Shown: positions 26,204 through 35,625, counted from the stretch's first letter. The stretch is DNA of 47,057 bases from Acinetobacter sp. HR7 (GCF_000773685.1 NZ_JPQO01000220.1:1-47057); one strand, 5' to 3'. Notes: a model not told the origin generated them from the sequence alone. Made by a program: numbers and translations.

Positions 26204-27346
26204 ATGGCGCTTAATTCATTTAAGCGCTCAACTTTACAGCTAAGTGTTTTGCTCGGCTGTTTGAGTGGGGCGCAGGTGTATGCTGTCGAAAAAACTGTGC
26301 TACAAAGTCCGACACCTTCTACGGCAGAGGCTTGTGCAGCAGTAGAAATCAATTCAGAACGTTTGGCCTGTTATGATGCCTTATTCAAGGTGCCAGAAAC
26401 AGACAAGACAGTACTGGTTTCTGAACGTCGTGCAGCAGCTGAATTGGCACCTGAACCGGATAACTTGCAAGCGAAAATCGATAAAACCGTTTCTAGTGTT
26501 GCAGTCAGTGAAGGTTCACCCCTAAAACCCACCCTTTCTTTACTGGACAGCCGTTGGGAGTTGTCTCCCGAAAGTAAGCTCGGCACCTGGAATATCCGTT
26601 CCTATCAGCCGGTGTATGTCTTGCCGGGATTCTGGACATCCAAGAAAAACGAGTTTCCGAGTAGTCCGAATGAACGCAATACGGTAACTGAAGATCAAAA
26701 TCTGAAGTCGATGGAATCTAAATTCCAGCTGTCGTTAAAGACCAAAGCAGTTGAAAATATCTTTGGAGATAATGGTGACCTTTGGGTGGCTTATACCCAG
26801 TCTTCACGCTGGCAAGTGTATAACTCAGAGGAATCTCGTCCTTTCCGTGAAACCAACTACGAGCCTGAAGTGAGTCTGGTATTCCGGACTAACTATGATC
26901 TGTTTGGTCTGGACTGGCGTATGCTGGGCTTAACCCTGAATCACCAGTCTAATGGTCGTTCTGATCCACTATCCCGTAGCTGGAACCGGGTGATGCTAAA
27001 TCTGGGCTTCGAGCGTAATAACTTTGCCCTGATGCTACGTCCTTGGTATCGTTTTGAAGAAGACCTTCCGGATGATAATAATCCAGATATTAAGGATTAT
27101 ATTGGTCGTGGTGATTTAACAGCCTTCTATCGCTGGAAGGATCATGACTTTACCCTGATGTTACGTCATACCTTAAAAGGTGGTGATGATAATCGCGGTG
27201 CAGCACAGTTTGACTGGGCATTTCCAATCAGTGGACGTCTACGTGGACATTTCCAGTTGTTTGATGGCTATGGTGAAAGCCTGATTGATTATAACCATAA
27301 GGCGACCTATGTCGGCTTAGGGGTTTCCCTGATGAACTGGTTCTAA
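26204..27346 (+). CDS. pldA: Outer membrane phospholipase A (OMPLA)
   Basis: OMPLA hydrolyses misplaced phospholipids in the outer membrane outer leaflet as a calcium-activated dimer. The catalytic residues sit at His247, Ser249 and Asn261 (HQSNGRS...SWNR), with the same +2/+12 spacing as E. coli H142/S144/N156. A signal peptide ends at about residue 27 (QVYA before VEK). Residues about 35-60 hold a C...ERLACYD segment common in Acinetobacter envelope proteins, and the barrel runs to the aromatic C terminus (NWF). AGGA lies upstream of the ATG. It may share a transcript with the peptidase. Confidence 0.94.
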   Translation: MALNSFKRSTLQLSVLLGCLSGAQVYAVEKTVLQSPTPSTAEACAAVEINSERLACYDALFKVPETDKTVLVSERRAAAELAPEPDNLQAKIDKTVSSVAVSEGSPLKPTLSLLDSRWELSPESKLGTWNIRSYQPVYVLPGFWTSKKNEFPSSPNERNTVTEDQNLKSMESKFQLSLKTKAVENIFGDNGDLWVAYTQSSRWQVYNSEESRPFRETNYEPEVSLVFRTNYDLFGLDWRMLGLTLNHQSNGRSDPLSRSWNRVMLNLGFERNNFALMLRPWYRFEEDLPDDNNPDIKDYIGRGDLTAFYRWKDHDFTLMLRHTLKGGDDNRGAAQFDWAFPISGRLRGHFQLFDGYGESLIDYNHKATYVGLGVSLMNWF

Positions 27347-27363
27347 TGCCATTCATTAACCAA

Positions 27364-27396
27364 TAAAAAATCCACGTTACGACGTGGATTTTTTAT
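27364..27396. terminator. Bidirectional terminator between pldA and ktrB
   Basis: An AAAAAATCCACGT / ACGTGGATTTTTT stem with a very short loop separates two convergent genes. Confidence 0.93.
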
Positions 27397-27407
27397 ATCT
27401 AGCTATT

Positions 27408-28745
27408 TTATCCCACCTGAATTTCTGAAGGAGGATGTTTGAGTCGGCTCTTTTTCGGAGTTGCAATGAAATAAGCTAGTGTCAGTGGTCCCAAACGACC
27501 GGCAAACATCAGCAGCATCAGCACAAACAGACTGGCAGGTTGTAATTCATGGGTAATGCCACGTGAAAGACCTACGGTACAGGCTGCCGAAACGGTTTCA
27601 AACAACAAATCCAGAAAATCCTGATCCGGTTCCAGAATCAGCAGACTCATAAATCCACCAGCGATGAGCAGCGCCGTAATACAGACCACAGCCAAAGCCT
27701 TAAAGGTGGTTTTTTCTGGAATCGAATGCCGGAACAGGCGGATTTCATCTTCACGGCGCAGGAAACTGATCACACTGATCACCACAATAATAAAGGTGCC
27801 AACTTTAATCCCACCGGCAGTACTTAATGAGCCACCACCAATAAACATCAGGAACATGGTCACCAGTGTTGAAGCATTGGTCATCTGATCTAAGGGTAGA
27901 CTGTGAAAACCAGAAGAGCGGGGAACCGTAGCATGGAACCATGCATTCACAGCTTGATCACCGACGCTCATGAGTGCCAATGTCTGTGGATTGGAGGCTT
28001 CCAGAATCCAGATCAGGATAAAGGCGGACAGATTCAATCCAGCAATGGTGCTCAGGATCAATTTACTGTTGGTCGTCAGTTTACTCCAGCGTTTATGCTG
28101 GCGGACATCCATCAATACCAGAAAACCAATCCCACCGATGATATACAGCATACTGATGGTAAAAGTAATGAAATACTGGTCCGAGAAGCTCATTAAACTG
28201 TTTGGGAACAGGGAAAAGCCACCATTATTAAACGCAGAAATACTGTAAAATAGCGCATAAAAGAATGCCTGGCTAAAGTTATAGTCTTGCAGCCAGGCAA
28301 TGGTCAGAATCACGGTCCCAATGGCTTCAATGCAAATCGAGTAGAGAAAAACTGCTTTAATGGTAGTACTGATCTTTTTCAGGCTGGTTTGTCCAATGGA
28401 TTCCTGAGCCATCACCTGTTGCCGTAATCCCATTTTCGGGGCCAGACTCATCGCCGCCAGAATGGCAAAGGTCATAAAGCCCAGTCCGCCACATTGCAGC
28501 AGAATCATGATGACGACTTTGCCAAATACGGTATAGGCTGCGCCGACATTGACGACGGATAAGCCGGTAATCGTCACTGCAGAGGTTGCGGTAAAAACTG
28601 CCTGAAACCAGGTTACCTCACCATGATGGGCAATCGGTAGCATCAGCAGTAATGAACCGATAATGATCAGCCCCACAAAGCCCAGCGCGATAATACTCGG
28701 CGGGCTAAGATTAATGGTGCGGTTTTTATGGGCAGTCATTTTCAT
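27408..28745 (-). CDS. ktrB: KtrB/TrkH-type potassium transporter membrane subunit
   Basis: This 445-residue polytopic protein is the K+-translocating subunit of a Ktr-type system (often Na+-dependent). It has four M1-P-M2 repeats with P-loop glycines (for example SAVTITGLSV, SAFNNGGFSL, GGGSLSTAGGIKVGT, SAACTVGLSRG). Its length fits KtrB better than the 480+ residue TrkH. It is encoded directly after the RCK subunit with a 4-base ATGA overlap, so the two are translated together. Confidence 0.9.
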   Translation of the reverse strand: MKMTAHKNRTINLSPPSIIALGFVGLIIIGSLLLMLPIAHHGEVTWFQAVFTATSAVTITGLSVVNVGAAYTVFGKVVIMILLQCGGLGFMTFAILAAMSLAPKMGLRQQVMAQESIGQTSLKKISTTIKAVFLYSICIEAIGTVILTIAWLQDYNFSQAFFYALFYSISAFNNGGFSLFPNSLMSFSDQYFITFTISMLYIIGGIGFLVLMDVRQHKRWSKLTTNSKLILSTIAGLNLSAFILIWILEASNPQTLALMSVGDQAVNAWFHATVPRSSGFHSLPLDQMTNASTLVTMFLMFIGGGSLSTAGGIKVGTFIIVVISVISFLRREDEIRLFRHSIPEKTTFKALAVVCITALLIAGGFMSLLILEPDQDFLDLLFETVSAACTVGLSRGITHELQPASLFVLMLLMFAGRLGPLTLAYFIATPKKSRLKHPPSEIQVG

Positions 28746-29398
28746 AGGTTCTTAAAATGTTTGGATAAGCGGCGCAAAGGCTCTAACAGACCTTCAATGA
28801 TCAGGATGTCATTCGTTTTTAATACCAGGTTTGGATCCAGCACATATTGCACTTCTGGACCACGTTTATGCAGGATAGTTTTAATTTCTGGTACATGATC
28901 CATCAGCTGATTCAGTTTTACACCGCTTTGTTCTGCATGAATTTCAATCTTGACCAGATAGCGGTCGTCCTCAAGTGCCATGTAGCGGCTAACCATCGGG
29001 TAGCTTAAGGACTGTGCAATACGCACGCCCATATCTTCTTCGGGGTGAATAATCTTGTCGACACCGAGATGAGTCAGAATCATGTGATGCGCTTTGGATT
29101 TAGCCTTGGCCCAGATTTTCTGCACGCCCATATTTTTCAGATGCAGTACGCAGAGGATACTGGCTTCTATATCTTCACCAATCGCAACTACAACGGCTTC
29201 ACAGTTCTGGACATTCAGTTCATCCAGCACATGCTCGTCGGTCGCATCTGCGATTACCGCATGGGTCAGATTGTCGGAAACATTTTCAACATATTTCTTG
29301 TTCAGGTCGATGCCAATAACTTCATGGTTGAGCGACATGAGTTGAGTTGCCACAGTGGCCCCAAAACTGCCCAAACCAATCACAGCAAACAGTGCCAT
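28742..29398 (-). CDS. ktrA: KtrA-type RCK regulatory subunit
   Basis: The 218-residue protein is a single RCK unit that gates KtrB in response to nucleotide (ATP/ADP or NAD). The Rossmann motif GLGSFG (residues 8-13) is followed by an acidic D at the end of beta-2 (VIGIDLN), and an RCK_C domain covers about 140-215. It overlaps ktrB by four bases. AGGAAA precedes the ATG. The pair resembles KtrAB rather than the two-RCK TrkA. Confidence 0.9.
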   Translation of the reverse strand: MALFAVIGLGSFGATVATQLMSLNHEVIGIDLNKKYVENVSDNLTHAVIADATDEHVLDELNVQNCEAVVVAIGEDIEASILCVLHLKNMGVQKIWAKAKSKAHHMILTHLGVDKIIHPEEDMGVRIAQSLSYPMVSRYMALEDDRYLVKIEIHAEQSGVKLNQLMDHVPEIKTILHKRGPEVQYVLDPNLVLKTNDILIIEGLLEPLRRLSKHFKNL

Positions 29399-29525
29399 GT
29401 ATTTTTCCTAAAGTTGTCGCGCTTATCGATGCGCCTTACATTTAATATCTGCCTATCTTAGTGCTTTATTTATATTTCAGCTATTTGCGTTACATAAATA
29501 TTTAAGATTGAAGTGAATGACTTGC

Positions 29526-29557
29526 ATAAAAAAACCGCCTCGAAAGACGGTTTTTTA
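29526..29557 (-). terminator. Terminator after ilvA
   Basis: A stem of AAAAAACCGCCT against AGACGGTTTTTT (one mismatch) lies 20 bases beyond the ilvA stop on the minus strand. It could also end leftward transcripts from the other side. Confidence 0.8.
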
Positions 29558-29575
29558 AAATTTAGTCATACTGAC

Positions 29576-31114
29576 TTATTTCAGGAAACGCTGATAACCC
29601 AGATTGTTGGTGATTTCCTGGTATGGATAAGTGATGCTTTCCAGGGTTTCAAGCAGTCCATCCGGGTTCTGCTGTGCATCTTCTGCTTCCAGACCGACCA
29701 GTACACGACCTTCAGCAGCGCCGTGGTTACGGTAGTGGAACAGAGTAATGTTGTGAGTAGGACCGAGACGTTCCAGGAAGGTCAGCAATGCACCTGGACG
29801 TTCCGGGAATTCCACACGGAACAGACGTTCATTTTCGATATCGGCATGACCACCAATCAGGTAACGTATATGCAGTTTAGCCACTTCATCATCAGATAGA
29901 TCATCTACATCATATTGGAATTTCAGGTTTTCAAAAATTTCCTGACGCTCTTTTTCACCATTTTTCAGGCTGATGCCGACAAAGACTTGCGCAGCAGATG
30001 CATCGCTAGCACGGTAATTGAATTCGGTGATATTACGGCCTTGCAGCGCACGACAGAATTTCAGGAATGAACCTTTTTCTTCTGGAATGGTCACGGCAAA
30101 GATCGCTTCTTTCCGTTCACCAAGTTCGGTACGTTCTGCGATATAACGTAGACGGTCGAAGTTCATGTTCGCACCGCAGACGATAGATACGATGTTTTTC
30201 CCTTCAATGCCGTGCTCAGCCACGTATTTTTTGATACCTGCTAGTGCCATTGCACCTGATGGTTCAACGATGCTACGACATTCATCAAAGGTATCTTTAA
30301 TCGCAGCACAGATTTCATCGGTATTCACCAGCACTACATCTGGTTCTACGATTGGGCCTGAGTTATCTGATTTTTGCAGACGGATCACATCAAACGGTTT
30401 TTCACCAATCTGTGCAACCGCAGTGCCATCAGCAAACAGACCGACAGATGGCAGAATCACACGTTCATTGTGTTCAAAAGCGGCTTTTAAACATGCTGAT
30501 TCTTCATATTCAACAGGAATCACTTTAACGTGCGGTGCCACATCACCCAAGTACGCTGCAACACCTGCAATCAGACCGCCACCGCCTACAGCAACGAAAA
30601 CATATTCTACATCACGCCATTGACGCAGAATTTCGTTAGCAATGGTCCCTTGACCGGCCATGACCAGTTCATCGTCATAAGGTGGAATGAAAGTCATGCC
30701 ATCTTCTTCGGCACGCTGGATCGCATATTTATTGGCAACGTCAAATGAATCGCCATGCAGAACTACTTCACCGCCAAGACGTTTAACGGCTTGTACCTTG
30801 ATGTCTGGTGTGGTTTTCGGCATCACAATAATCGCGCGAATACCCAACTTTTTCCCTGACAGTGCCACGCCTTGTGCATGGTTGCCTGCTGAAGCTGTGA
30901 TAACGCCACGTTCGAGTTGTGATTTCGGTAATTGACTAATACGGTTATAGGCACCGCGTAGTTTGAAAGAAAAGACCGGTTGTAAATCTTCACGTTTAAA
31001 GCGAATGTTGTTTTTCAGACGTTCGCTAATTCGTGGCGCTGCTTCGAGTGGAGTTTCGATTGCAACATCGTAGACCGTTGCTTGTAAAATTTGTCGAACC
31101 AAACGAGACAGCAT
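29576..31114 (-). CDS. ilvA: Threonine ammonia-lyase (threonine deaminase), biosynthetic
   Basis: IlvA converts threonine to 2-oxobutanoate, the first committed step to isoleucine. The 512 residues match the biosynthetic, allosteric form. The PLP lysine is Lys51 in FSFKLRGAYN, the PLP-phosphate loop is VGGGGLIAG, and two ACT-like regulatory domains fill the C-terminal third (two repeated RFPxRPGALLxFL-like segments), which bind isoleucine and valine. It is alone, divergent from rpiA, with 104 bases between starts. It is not in an ilvGMEDA cluster. Confidence 0.96.
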   Translation of the reverse strand: MLSRLVRQILQATVYDVAIETPLEAAPRISERLKNNIRFKREDLQPVFSFKLRGAYNRISQLPKSQLERGVITASAGNHAQGVALSGKKLGIRAIIVMPKTTPDIKVQAVKRLGGEVVLHGDSFDVANKYAIQRAEEDGMTFIPPYDDELVMAGQGTIANEILRQWRDVEYVFVAVGGGGLIAGVAAYLGDVAPHVKVIPVEYEESACLKAAFEHNERVILPSVGLFADGTAVAQIGEKPFDVIRLQKSDNSGPIVEPDVVLVNTDEICAAIKDTFDECRSIVEPSGAMALAGIKKYVAEHGIEGKNIVSIVCGANMNFDRLRYIAERTELGERKEAIFAVTIPEEKGSFLKFCRALQGRNITEFNYRASDASAAQVFVGISLKNGEKERQEIFENLKFQYDVDDLSDDEVAKLHIRYLIGGHADIENERLFRVEFPERPGALLTFLERLGPTHNITLFHYRNHGAAEGRVLVGLEAEDAQQNPDGLLETLESITYPYQEITNNLGYQRFLK

Positions 31115-31218
31115 GTTAATTTTCCATCTAACAGTTTAAAATAAGGGTCTATTGTAACAAACCACAAGGCTGAGCGGTTTAAAATTACTGCAAAAGTCCA
31201 AATTAGTTGAGTGATGTC

Positions 31219-31890
31219 ATGAGTCTATATGCAACCCAAGATGAGAAAAAGCAAGCTGCAGCCAAAGCAGCATTAAAGCACTTACCAAAAGGGGGCATTT
31301 TAGGCGTAGGTACTGGTAGTACTGTTAATTTTTTAATTGAACTGTTACCTGAACTGCAATTAGAAGCAGCGGTCGCTAGTTCTGAAGCAACTGCAGAACG
31401 CCTGAAAAAACTGGGCATTGAAGTGGTTGATATGAACAGCGTGGGTGGTCTGGATGCTTATGTAGATGGTGCAGACGAAATCGACCGTCACCTGCACATG
31501 ATTAAAGGTGGCGGTGCTGCGCTGACACGTGAAAAAATTGTGGCTTCTATTGCCAAAAAATTCGTGTGTATCGTCGATGATTCTAAATGGGTCGAGCAGT
31601 TAGGCCGTGAATTCCCGCTTCCTGTTGAAGTGATTCCAATGGCTCGTTCTGCTGTGGCGCGAAAATTGGTGGCGTTAGGTGGTGACCCGGTTTATCGTGA
31701 AGGTGTAGTGACAGATAATGGTAACGTGATTCTGGATGTGTATAACCTGAATATCCTGAATGCAATTGATCTGGAAAAAACCATTAATAATATTCCAGGT
31801 GTGGTATGTAACGGGATCTTTGCACTAAACAAGGCAGATATCGCGATTGTTGCAACCAATGATGGTATTGAAGAGCGTACTGCTATTTAA
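31219..31890 (+). CDS. rpiA: Ribose-5-phosphate isomerase A
   Basis: RpiA interconverts ribose-5-phosphate and ribulose-5-phosphate in the pentose phosphate pathway. Family motifs are [49 protein letters not shown] and the final [14 protein letters not shown]. The ATG at 31219 gives 223 residues; a TTG twelve bases earlier is in frame but less likely. The ribosome site is weak for both. It is divergent from ilvA and followed by a hairpin-rich intergenic element. Confidence 0.95.
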   Translation: MSLYATQDEKKQAAAKAALKHLPKGGILGVGTGSTVNFLIELLPELQLEAAVASSEATAERLKKLGIEVVDMNSVGGLDAYVDGADEIDRHLHMIKGGGAALTREKIVASIAKKFVCIVDDSKWVEQLGREFPLPVEVIPMARSAVARKLVALGGDPVYREGVVTDNGNVILDVYNLNILNAIDLEKTINNIPGVVCNGIFALNKADIAIVATNDGIEERTAI

Positions 31891-31896
31891 TTTTTT

Positions 31897-31990
31897 AAAA
31901 TCTCCCCAAACCCCTCTTTTTTAAAGAGGGGCTTTCTCCCTCCTTTGAAAAAGGTGAGCAGCACTGCTGCGCAAGGAGGAGGATTAAAAT
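31897..31990. repeat. Composite intergenic hairpin element after rpiA
   Basis: Several nested inverted repeats are packed in about 90 bases: CCCCTCTTT / AAAGAGGGG (31911-31931), CCTCCTT / AAGGAGG (about 31939-31980) and an inner GCAGC-ACT-GCTGC palindrome (31958-31970), bounded by TAAAATCTCC and GGAGGATTAAAAT. The first hairpin can act as the rpiA terminator. The overall design resembles the small dispersed repeats seen in Acinetobacter intergenic regions; the copy number in this genome cannot be checked here. Confidence 0.6.
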
Positions 31991-32007
31991 AACGATTAAA
32001 TATTAAA

Positions 32008-32688
32008 ATGACTCTAAACGACTTACCCGAAATTCAAATCACCCGAAACGTTCGCTCAACACGTCTCAGACTTCGTGTAGAGGGGGATCAAATTCGTTTA
32101 ACAGCTCCAGTCTTTTGTAATAAAAAACAGATTCAGAATTTTATTGACCAAGCTGAAAGCTGGCTACTCAAAACCTGGAAATCCCAGCAGGAAAAAAATC
32201 AAAGTATTGATAGATCTTTACCGACAGAATTGCAGCTTTTCAATCAGGCTCAGTCAATCCAGATCGTGTATCAAAGTCAAAAGCAGAACTTTGTTTTTAA
32301 TGCTGAATCATTACAGCTATCGATCAGTGACCGGAATCCTGAAACCTATTTAAAAGCCTTTGCCATTTCTTATGCTAAAGAACAGTTGCCTGTTTATCTG
32401 GACAAAGTAAGCCAAGAAACAGGATTATCATTTAACATTTGTAATGTTCGCCAGCCGAAAACACGATGGGGCAGCTGTTCGGCTAAACATGACATCATGC
32501 TGAATAGCGGGATTATCCTGTTTCCAGAACATATTGTGCGTTACTTGTGTGTACATGAGCTGGCACATACCCGACATTTTGATCATAGTCCGCGTTTTTG
32601 GGCAGAAGTGGAAAAGCATGATCCTAATTATTCCATTCATCGAAAAATGCTTAAAAACACAATCATGCCGTATTGGTGGATGAACTAG
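32008..32688 (+). CDS. YgjP-like zinc metallopeptidase (DUF45/M48-like)
   Basis: The 226-residue protein matches the YgjP/DUF45 family: an N-terminal beta domain (RNVRSTRLRLRVEGDQIRLTAP) and a C-terminal metallopeptidase-like core with the zinc motif HELAH (His183, Glu184, His187), followed by HFDHSPRFW, and an upstream signature TRWGSCS. Its physiological role is not established. The start ATG 32008 has no clear ribosome site; GGAGGAGG about 30 bases upstream belongs to the intergenic repeat. It lies at the far end of that element. Confidence 0.85.
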   Translation: MTLNDLPEIQITRNVRSTRLRLRVEGDQIRLTAPVFCNKKQIQNFIDQAESWLLKTWKSQQEKNQSIDRSLPTELQLFNQAQSIQIVYQSQKQNFVFNAESLQLSISDRNPETYLKAFAISYAKEQLPVYLDKVSQETGLSFNICNVRQPKTRWGSCSAKHDIMLNSGIILFPEHIVRYLCVHELAHTRHFDHSPRFWAEVEKHDPNYSIHRKMLKNTIMPYWWMN

Positions 32689-32850
32689 AATTAAAAGAAC
32701 AATCACAGAAAATATAATTTCTTAAAAATAATATTCAAATCATAAATTTATATAAAAAATGGTTGGAAGTTTTTCTGCTGCACTTATGAAAATTGATTAT
32801 TTTTAATTCCCGATCTGCTTATCTAGAATGCGGAAAAATTAAACGGTTCT

Positions 32851-32873
32851 TAGTCTTTTTAACTATAAGACTA
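32851..32873 (+). promoter_or_regulatory. Inverted repeat upstream of the sulfonate-type binding protein
   Basis: TAGTCTT and AAGACTA form a 7-bp inverted repeat with a 9-base spacer, about 36-58 bases before the start codon. It may be an operator or a leader hairpin. The regulator is unknown. Confidence 0.45.
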
Positions 32874-32908
32874 GAGGCTGTATTTTCCAGTACATAGGGT
32901 AGATTACG

Positions 32909-33895
32909 ATGGTTCAATCCAGGTTATTATTCATTTTCACGCTAATTTTTAGTGTGTTCTTGACTGCATGTAATAAGGCAGAAGCACCACAAGAAAAAGC
33001 AGAAGAATCAGCTTATAAAGCGGATACCGTCCGTATTGGTTACCAGCGTTCTTCTACACTGATGACCTTGTTAAAAGAAACAGGGGAATTGGAAAAGAAA
33101 CTGGCTGAAAAGAAGGTCAAAGTCAGCTGGCATGAATTCACCAGCGGTCAGCCTTTGGCAGAAGCGCTGAATGTTGGCAGTGTCGATGTAACGGCAGATG
33201 TGGCAGATACAGTTCCTGTGTTTGCACAGGCTGCAAAAGCAAATCTGACTTACTATGCCAAAGAAACTGCTTCACCAAATGCACAAGCCATTCTGATTCC
33301 ACAAAATTCGACTATCAAATCAGTGGCTGATCTGAAAGGTAAGAAAATTGCTGTAACCAAAGCAGCGGGTAGCCATTACCTGTTGATCGCAGCTTTAAAT
33401 CAGGCAGGCCTAAGCTTTAAGGATATTACTCCAGCATGGTTAAGCCCGGCAGATGGTCGTGCAGCTTTTGAACATGGTGGCGTGGATGCCTGGGTGACTT
33501 GGGAACCGTATGTATCCAGCGGTACTGTAGTTCAGCATGCCAAAGTGCTGGCATCTGGTGAAGGTCTGGCAAGCTACACCCGTTATTACCTGACTGGCTA
33601 TAAATTTGCCCAGGAAAATCCAGCGATCTTAAATGACATCGTGGATACATTGAAAGAAAAAGCAGCTTGGGTAAAAGCTCATCCGGATGAAGCGGCGAAA
33701 ATTCTGGCACCATTGTGGGGGGATCTGCCACAGGAAGTTGTCCTGAAAGCCAATGCGAATCGTAGCTATAACGTACAAACAGTATCTTCTGAAGATATGC
33801 CAGAACAGCAAAAGATTGCCGACGCATTCTTTAATGAAAAGCTGATTCCAAACACGATTGATGCCAAAGCATCTGACATTTTCCAAACCCATTAA
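32909..33895 (+). CDS. ABC transporter substrate-binding lipoprotein, aliphatic sulfonate type
   Basis: The 328-residue product is a SsuA/TauA-like periplasmic binding protein. It begins with a lipoprotein signal whose lipobox is LTAC (Cys21), then the sulfonate family pattern IGYQRSSTLMTLLK, DVTADVADTVPV, LKGKKIAVTKAAGSHYLL and DAWVTWEPY. No permease or ATPase gene is next to it, so it must work with components encoded elsewhere or is an orphan. The following rhodanese gene hints at a sulfur theme but this is inference. AGGG lies 10 bases before the ATG; a terminator follows at 33906. Confidence 0.9.
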   Translation: MVQSRLLFIFTLIFSVFLTACNKAEAPQEKAEESAYKADTVRIGYQRSSTLMTLLKETGELEKKLAEKKVKVSWHEFTSGQPLAEALNVGSVDVTADVADTVPVFAQAAKANLTYYAKETASPNAQAILIPQNSTIKSVADLKGKKIAVTKAAGSHYLLIAALNQAGLSFKDITPAWLSPADGRAAFEHGGVDAWVTWEPYVSSGTVVQHAKVLASGEGLASYTRYYLTGYKFAQENPAILNDIVDTLKEKAAWVKAHPDEAAKILAPLWGDLPQEVVLKANANRSYNVQTVSSEDMPEQQKIADAFFNEKLIPNTIDAKASDIFQTH

Positions 33896-33905
33896 GGTTC
33901 AAGAA

Positions 33906-33929
33906 GCCTCGACATAGTCGGGGCTTTTC
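33906..33929 (+). terminator. Terminator after the binding lipoprotein
   Basis: An 8-bp GCCTCGAC / GTCGGGGC stem (one G-T pair) with a 3-base loop is followed by TTTT. Confidence 0.8.
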
Positions 33930-33987
33930 ATGTTTTAGAAAATAGCCTAAGCAGATGTATTGGTATCAAATGTTGAAGAGATCTTCC

Positions 33988-35585
33988 ATGTCCCAAATTC
34001 CAGAACTGAATTACCAGCAAATCCGGGAAAAGCTATTGGCGAAACAAGAAATCGCCATTGTTGATCTGTGTGAAGAACATATTTACGCACAAGCACATCC
34101 TTTATTTACCACTAATATTTCACTGTCCCGTTTGGAAGTTGAAATTCTGAACCGCATCCCACGTCTAGATACCACCATTGTAATCTATGATGATAGCGAT
34201 GGCCGGGTAGAGCGCGCTTATGCAAAGCTGACCCGTTATGGCTATAGCCAGGTGTACGTCCTTAAAGGTGGGGTAAATGCCTGGCAACGTGATGGTGGTG
34301 AGCTGTTTATTGATGTGAACTCAGCCACCAAAGCGTTTGGTGAATGGGTTGAGCATTTCAAGCATACGCCGTCACTCAGTGCAGAGGAAGTGCAAGCCAA
34401 GATTGATGCGAATGAGAATATCGTGATTTTGGATGCACGCCGTTTTGATGAATACAACACCATGAGCATTCCAACCGGGCAAAGCGTACCGGGTGCTGAA
34501 CTGGTATTGCGTGCGCCGTCTTTGGTGAAAGATGAAAATACCATGATCATCGTGAACTGTGCGGGCCGTACCCGTAGTATTATTGGCACCCAGTCATTGG
34601 TCAATGCCCAGATTCCACATCCAGTGTATGCACTACGTAATGGCACAATTGGCTGGACATTGGCGGGTCAAAGTCTGGAGCATGGTCAAAGCCGTTCTTT
34701 TAAAGATACAAAGATGGCTTTAAACCCAGAACTACTCGAAAATGCCAAACATCTTGCAGCTAAAGCCAAAGTAAAAACAATTTCCCTTGAACAGCTAAAT
34801 CAGTTCAAAGCAGATTCAAGTCGTACCACCTATATTTTTGATGTGCGTGATGAAGAGGAATATATCCAAGGCCATTTAGTTGGCTCACGCTGGGTCGCGG
34901 GTGGTCAGCTGGTGCAGGAAACCGATCATAATGCGGCAGTACGTGGCGCACGCATTGTATTGGTGGATGATCAGCTGGTTCGTGCCTATATGACTGCGTC
35001 ATGGTTAGGACAGATGAACTGGGAAGTTTATGTGCTGGAAACTGAGTTTAAGGCAGCATTCACGGAACAAGGGGCCTGGAAGCCGCAAGTGCCTCTAGTC
35101 AAGGAAATTCCATTGATTTCACCAAGAGCATTGGCTGAACTTAAACAGCAAAAAGATATTGCGATTTGGGATGTGCTGCCATTTGCACAGTACAAAAAAG
35201 GGCATGTGCCGGGAGCAGCCTGGTTACTCAAAGCGGATACTATTGAGCTGATCCAACAAGCTGAATTTCAGGCCAAGGAAGCCATTGTATTGACCTGCGG
35301 CGCTGCCATATTATAGCCAAATTTGCTGCTGAGGAAATTGAACCTTATCTGGCACCGGGGCAGGAAATTTATGTACTGGAAGGTGGCAATGCTGGCTGGA
35401 AAAATGCAGGCTTTGAACTGACGACAGAAGATGTCCAATCTTTGTCACCTCAGATCGACCGCTATAAACGTCCTTATGAAGGCACTGATAACTCCTTTGA
35501 GGCGATGCAGGCTTATCTGGACTGGGAATATGGACTGGTCGAACAGTTAAAGAAAGATGGTACTCATGGTTTCTTTGTAGTTTAA
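33988..35585 (+). pseudogene. Four-domain rhodanese sulfurtransferase, frameshifted in domain 4
   Basis: The frame from ATG 33988 (GAAGAG upstream) encodes tandem rhodanese domains. Domains 1 and 3 lack the active cysteine (DDSD and VDDQ at the loop), domain 2 has Cys191 (NCAGRTRS) and domain 4 has Cys437 (TCG). Five residues after Cys437 the frame ends at TAG 35314-35316. The rest of domain 4 and a C-terminal tail continue in another frame from about 35316 (AKFAAEEIEPYLAPGQE) to TAA 35583-35585. A missing base or an extra TA in the segment 35299-35316 explains the break; restored, the protein would be about 532 residues. It may transfer sulfur in amino-acid or sulfonate metabolism. Sequencing error is not excluded. 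Confidence 0.88.
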
Positions 35586-35600
35586 GCATGAGATGAGAAG

Positions 35601-35625
35601 AAGCCGCACGATGCGGCTTTTTCTT
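35601..35625 (+). terminator. Terminator after the rhodanese gene
   Basis: An AGCCGCA / TGCGGCT stem with a 3-base loop and T-rich tail lies 17 bases after the shifted-frame stop. Its position supports 35585 as the true gene end. Confidence 0.9.

Noticed and set aside
29045..29461. 138-codon plus-strand frame opposite ktrA
   Set aside because: It is antisense to the RCK subunit and shows no family features.
30165..30623. 152-codon open frame on the plus strand inside ilvA
   Set aside because: It is antisense to the PLP-domain coding sequence and has the composition of a shadow frame.
31939..31980. CRISPR-like repeat
   Set aside because: The inverted repeats are nested within a single element; there are no regularly spaced direct repeats or cas genes.
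33426..33827. 133-codon minus-strand frame opposite the binding lipoprotein
   Set aside because: The lipoprotein has clear family motifs across the same bases; the antisense frame has none.
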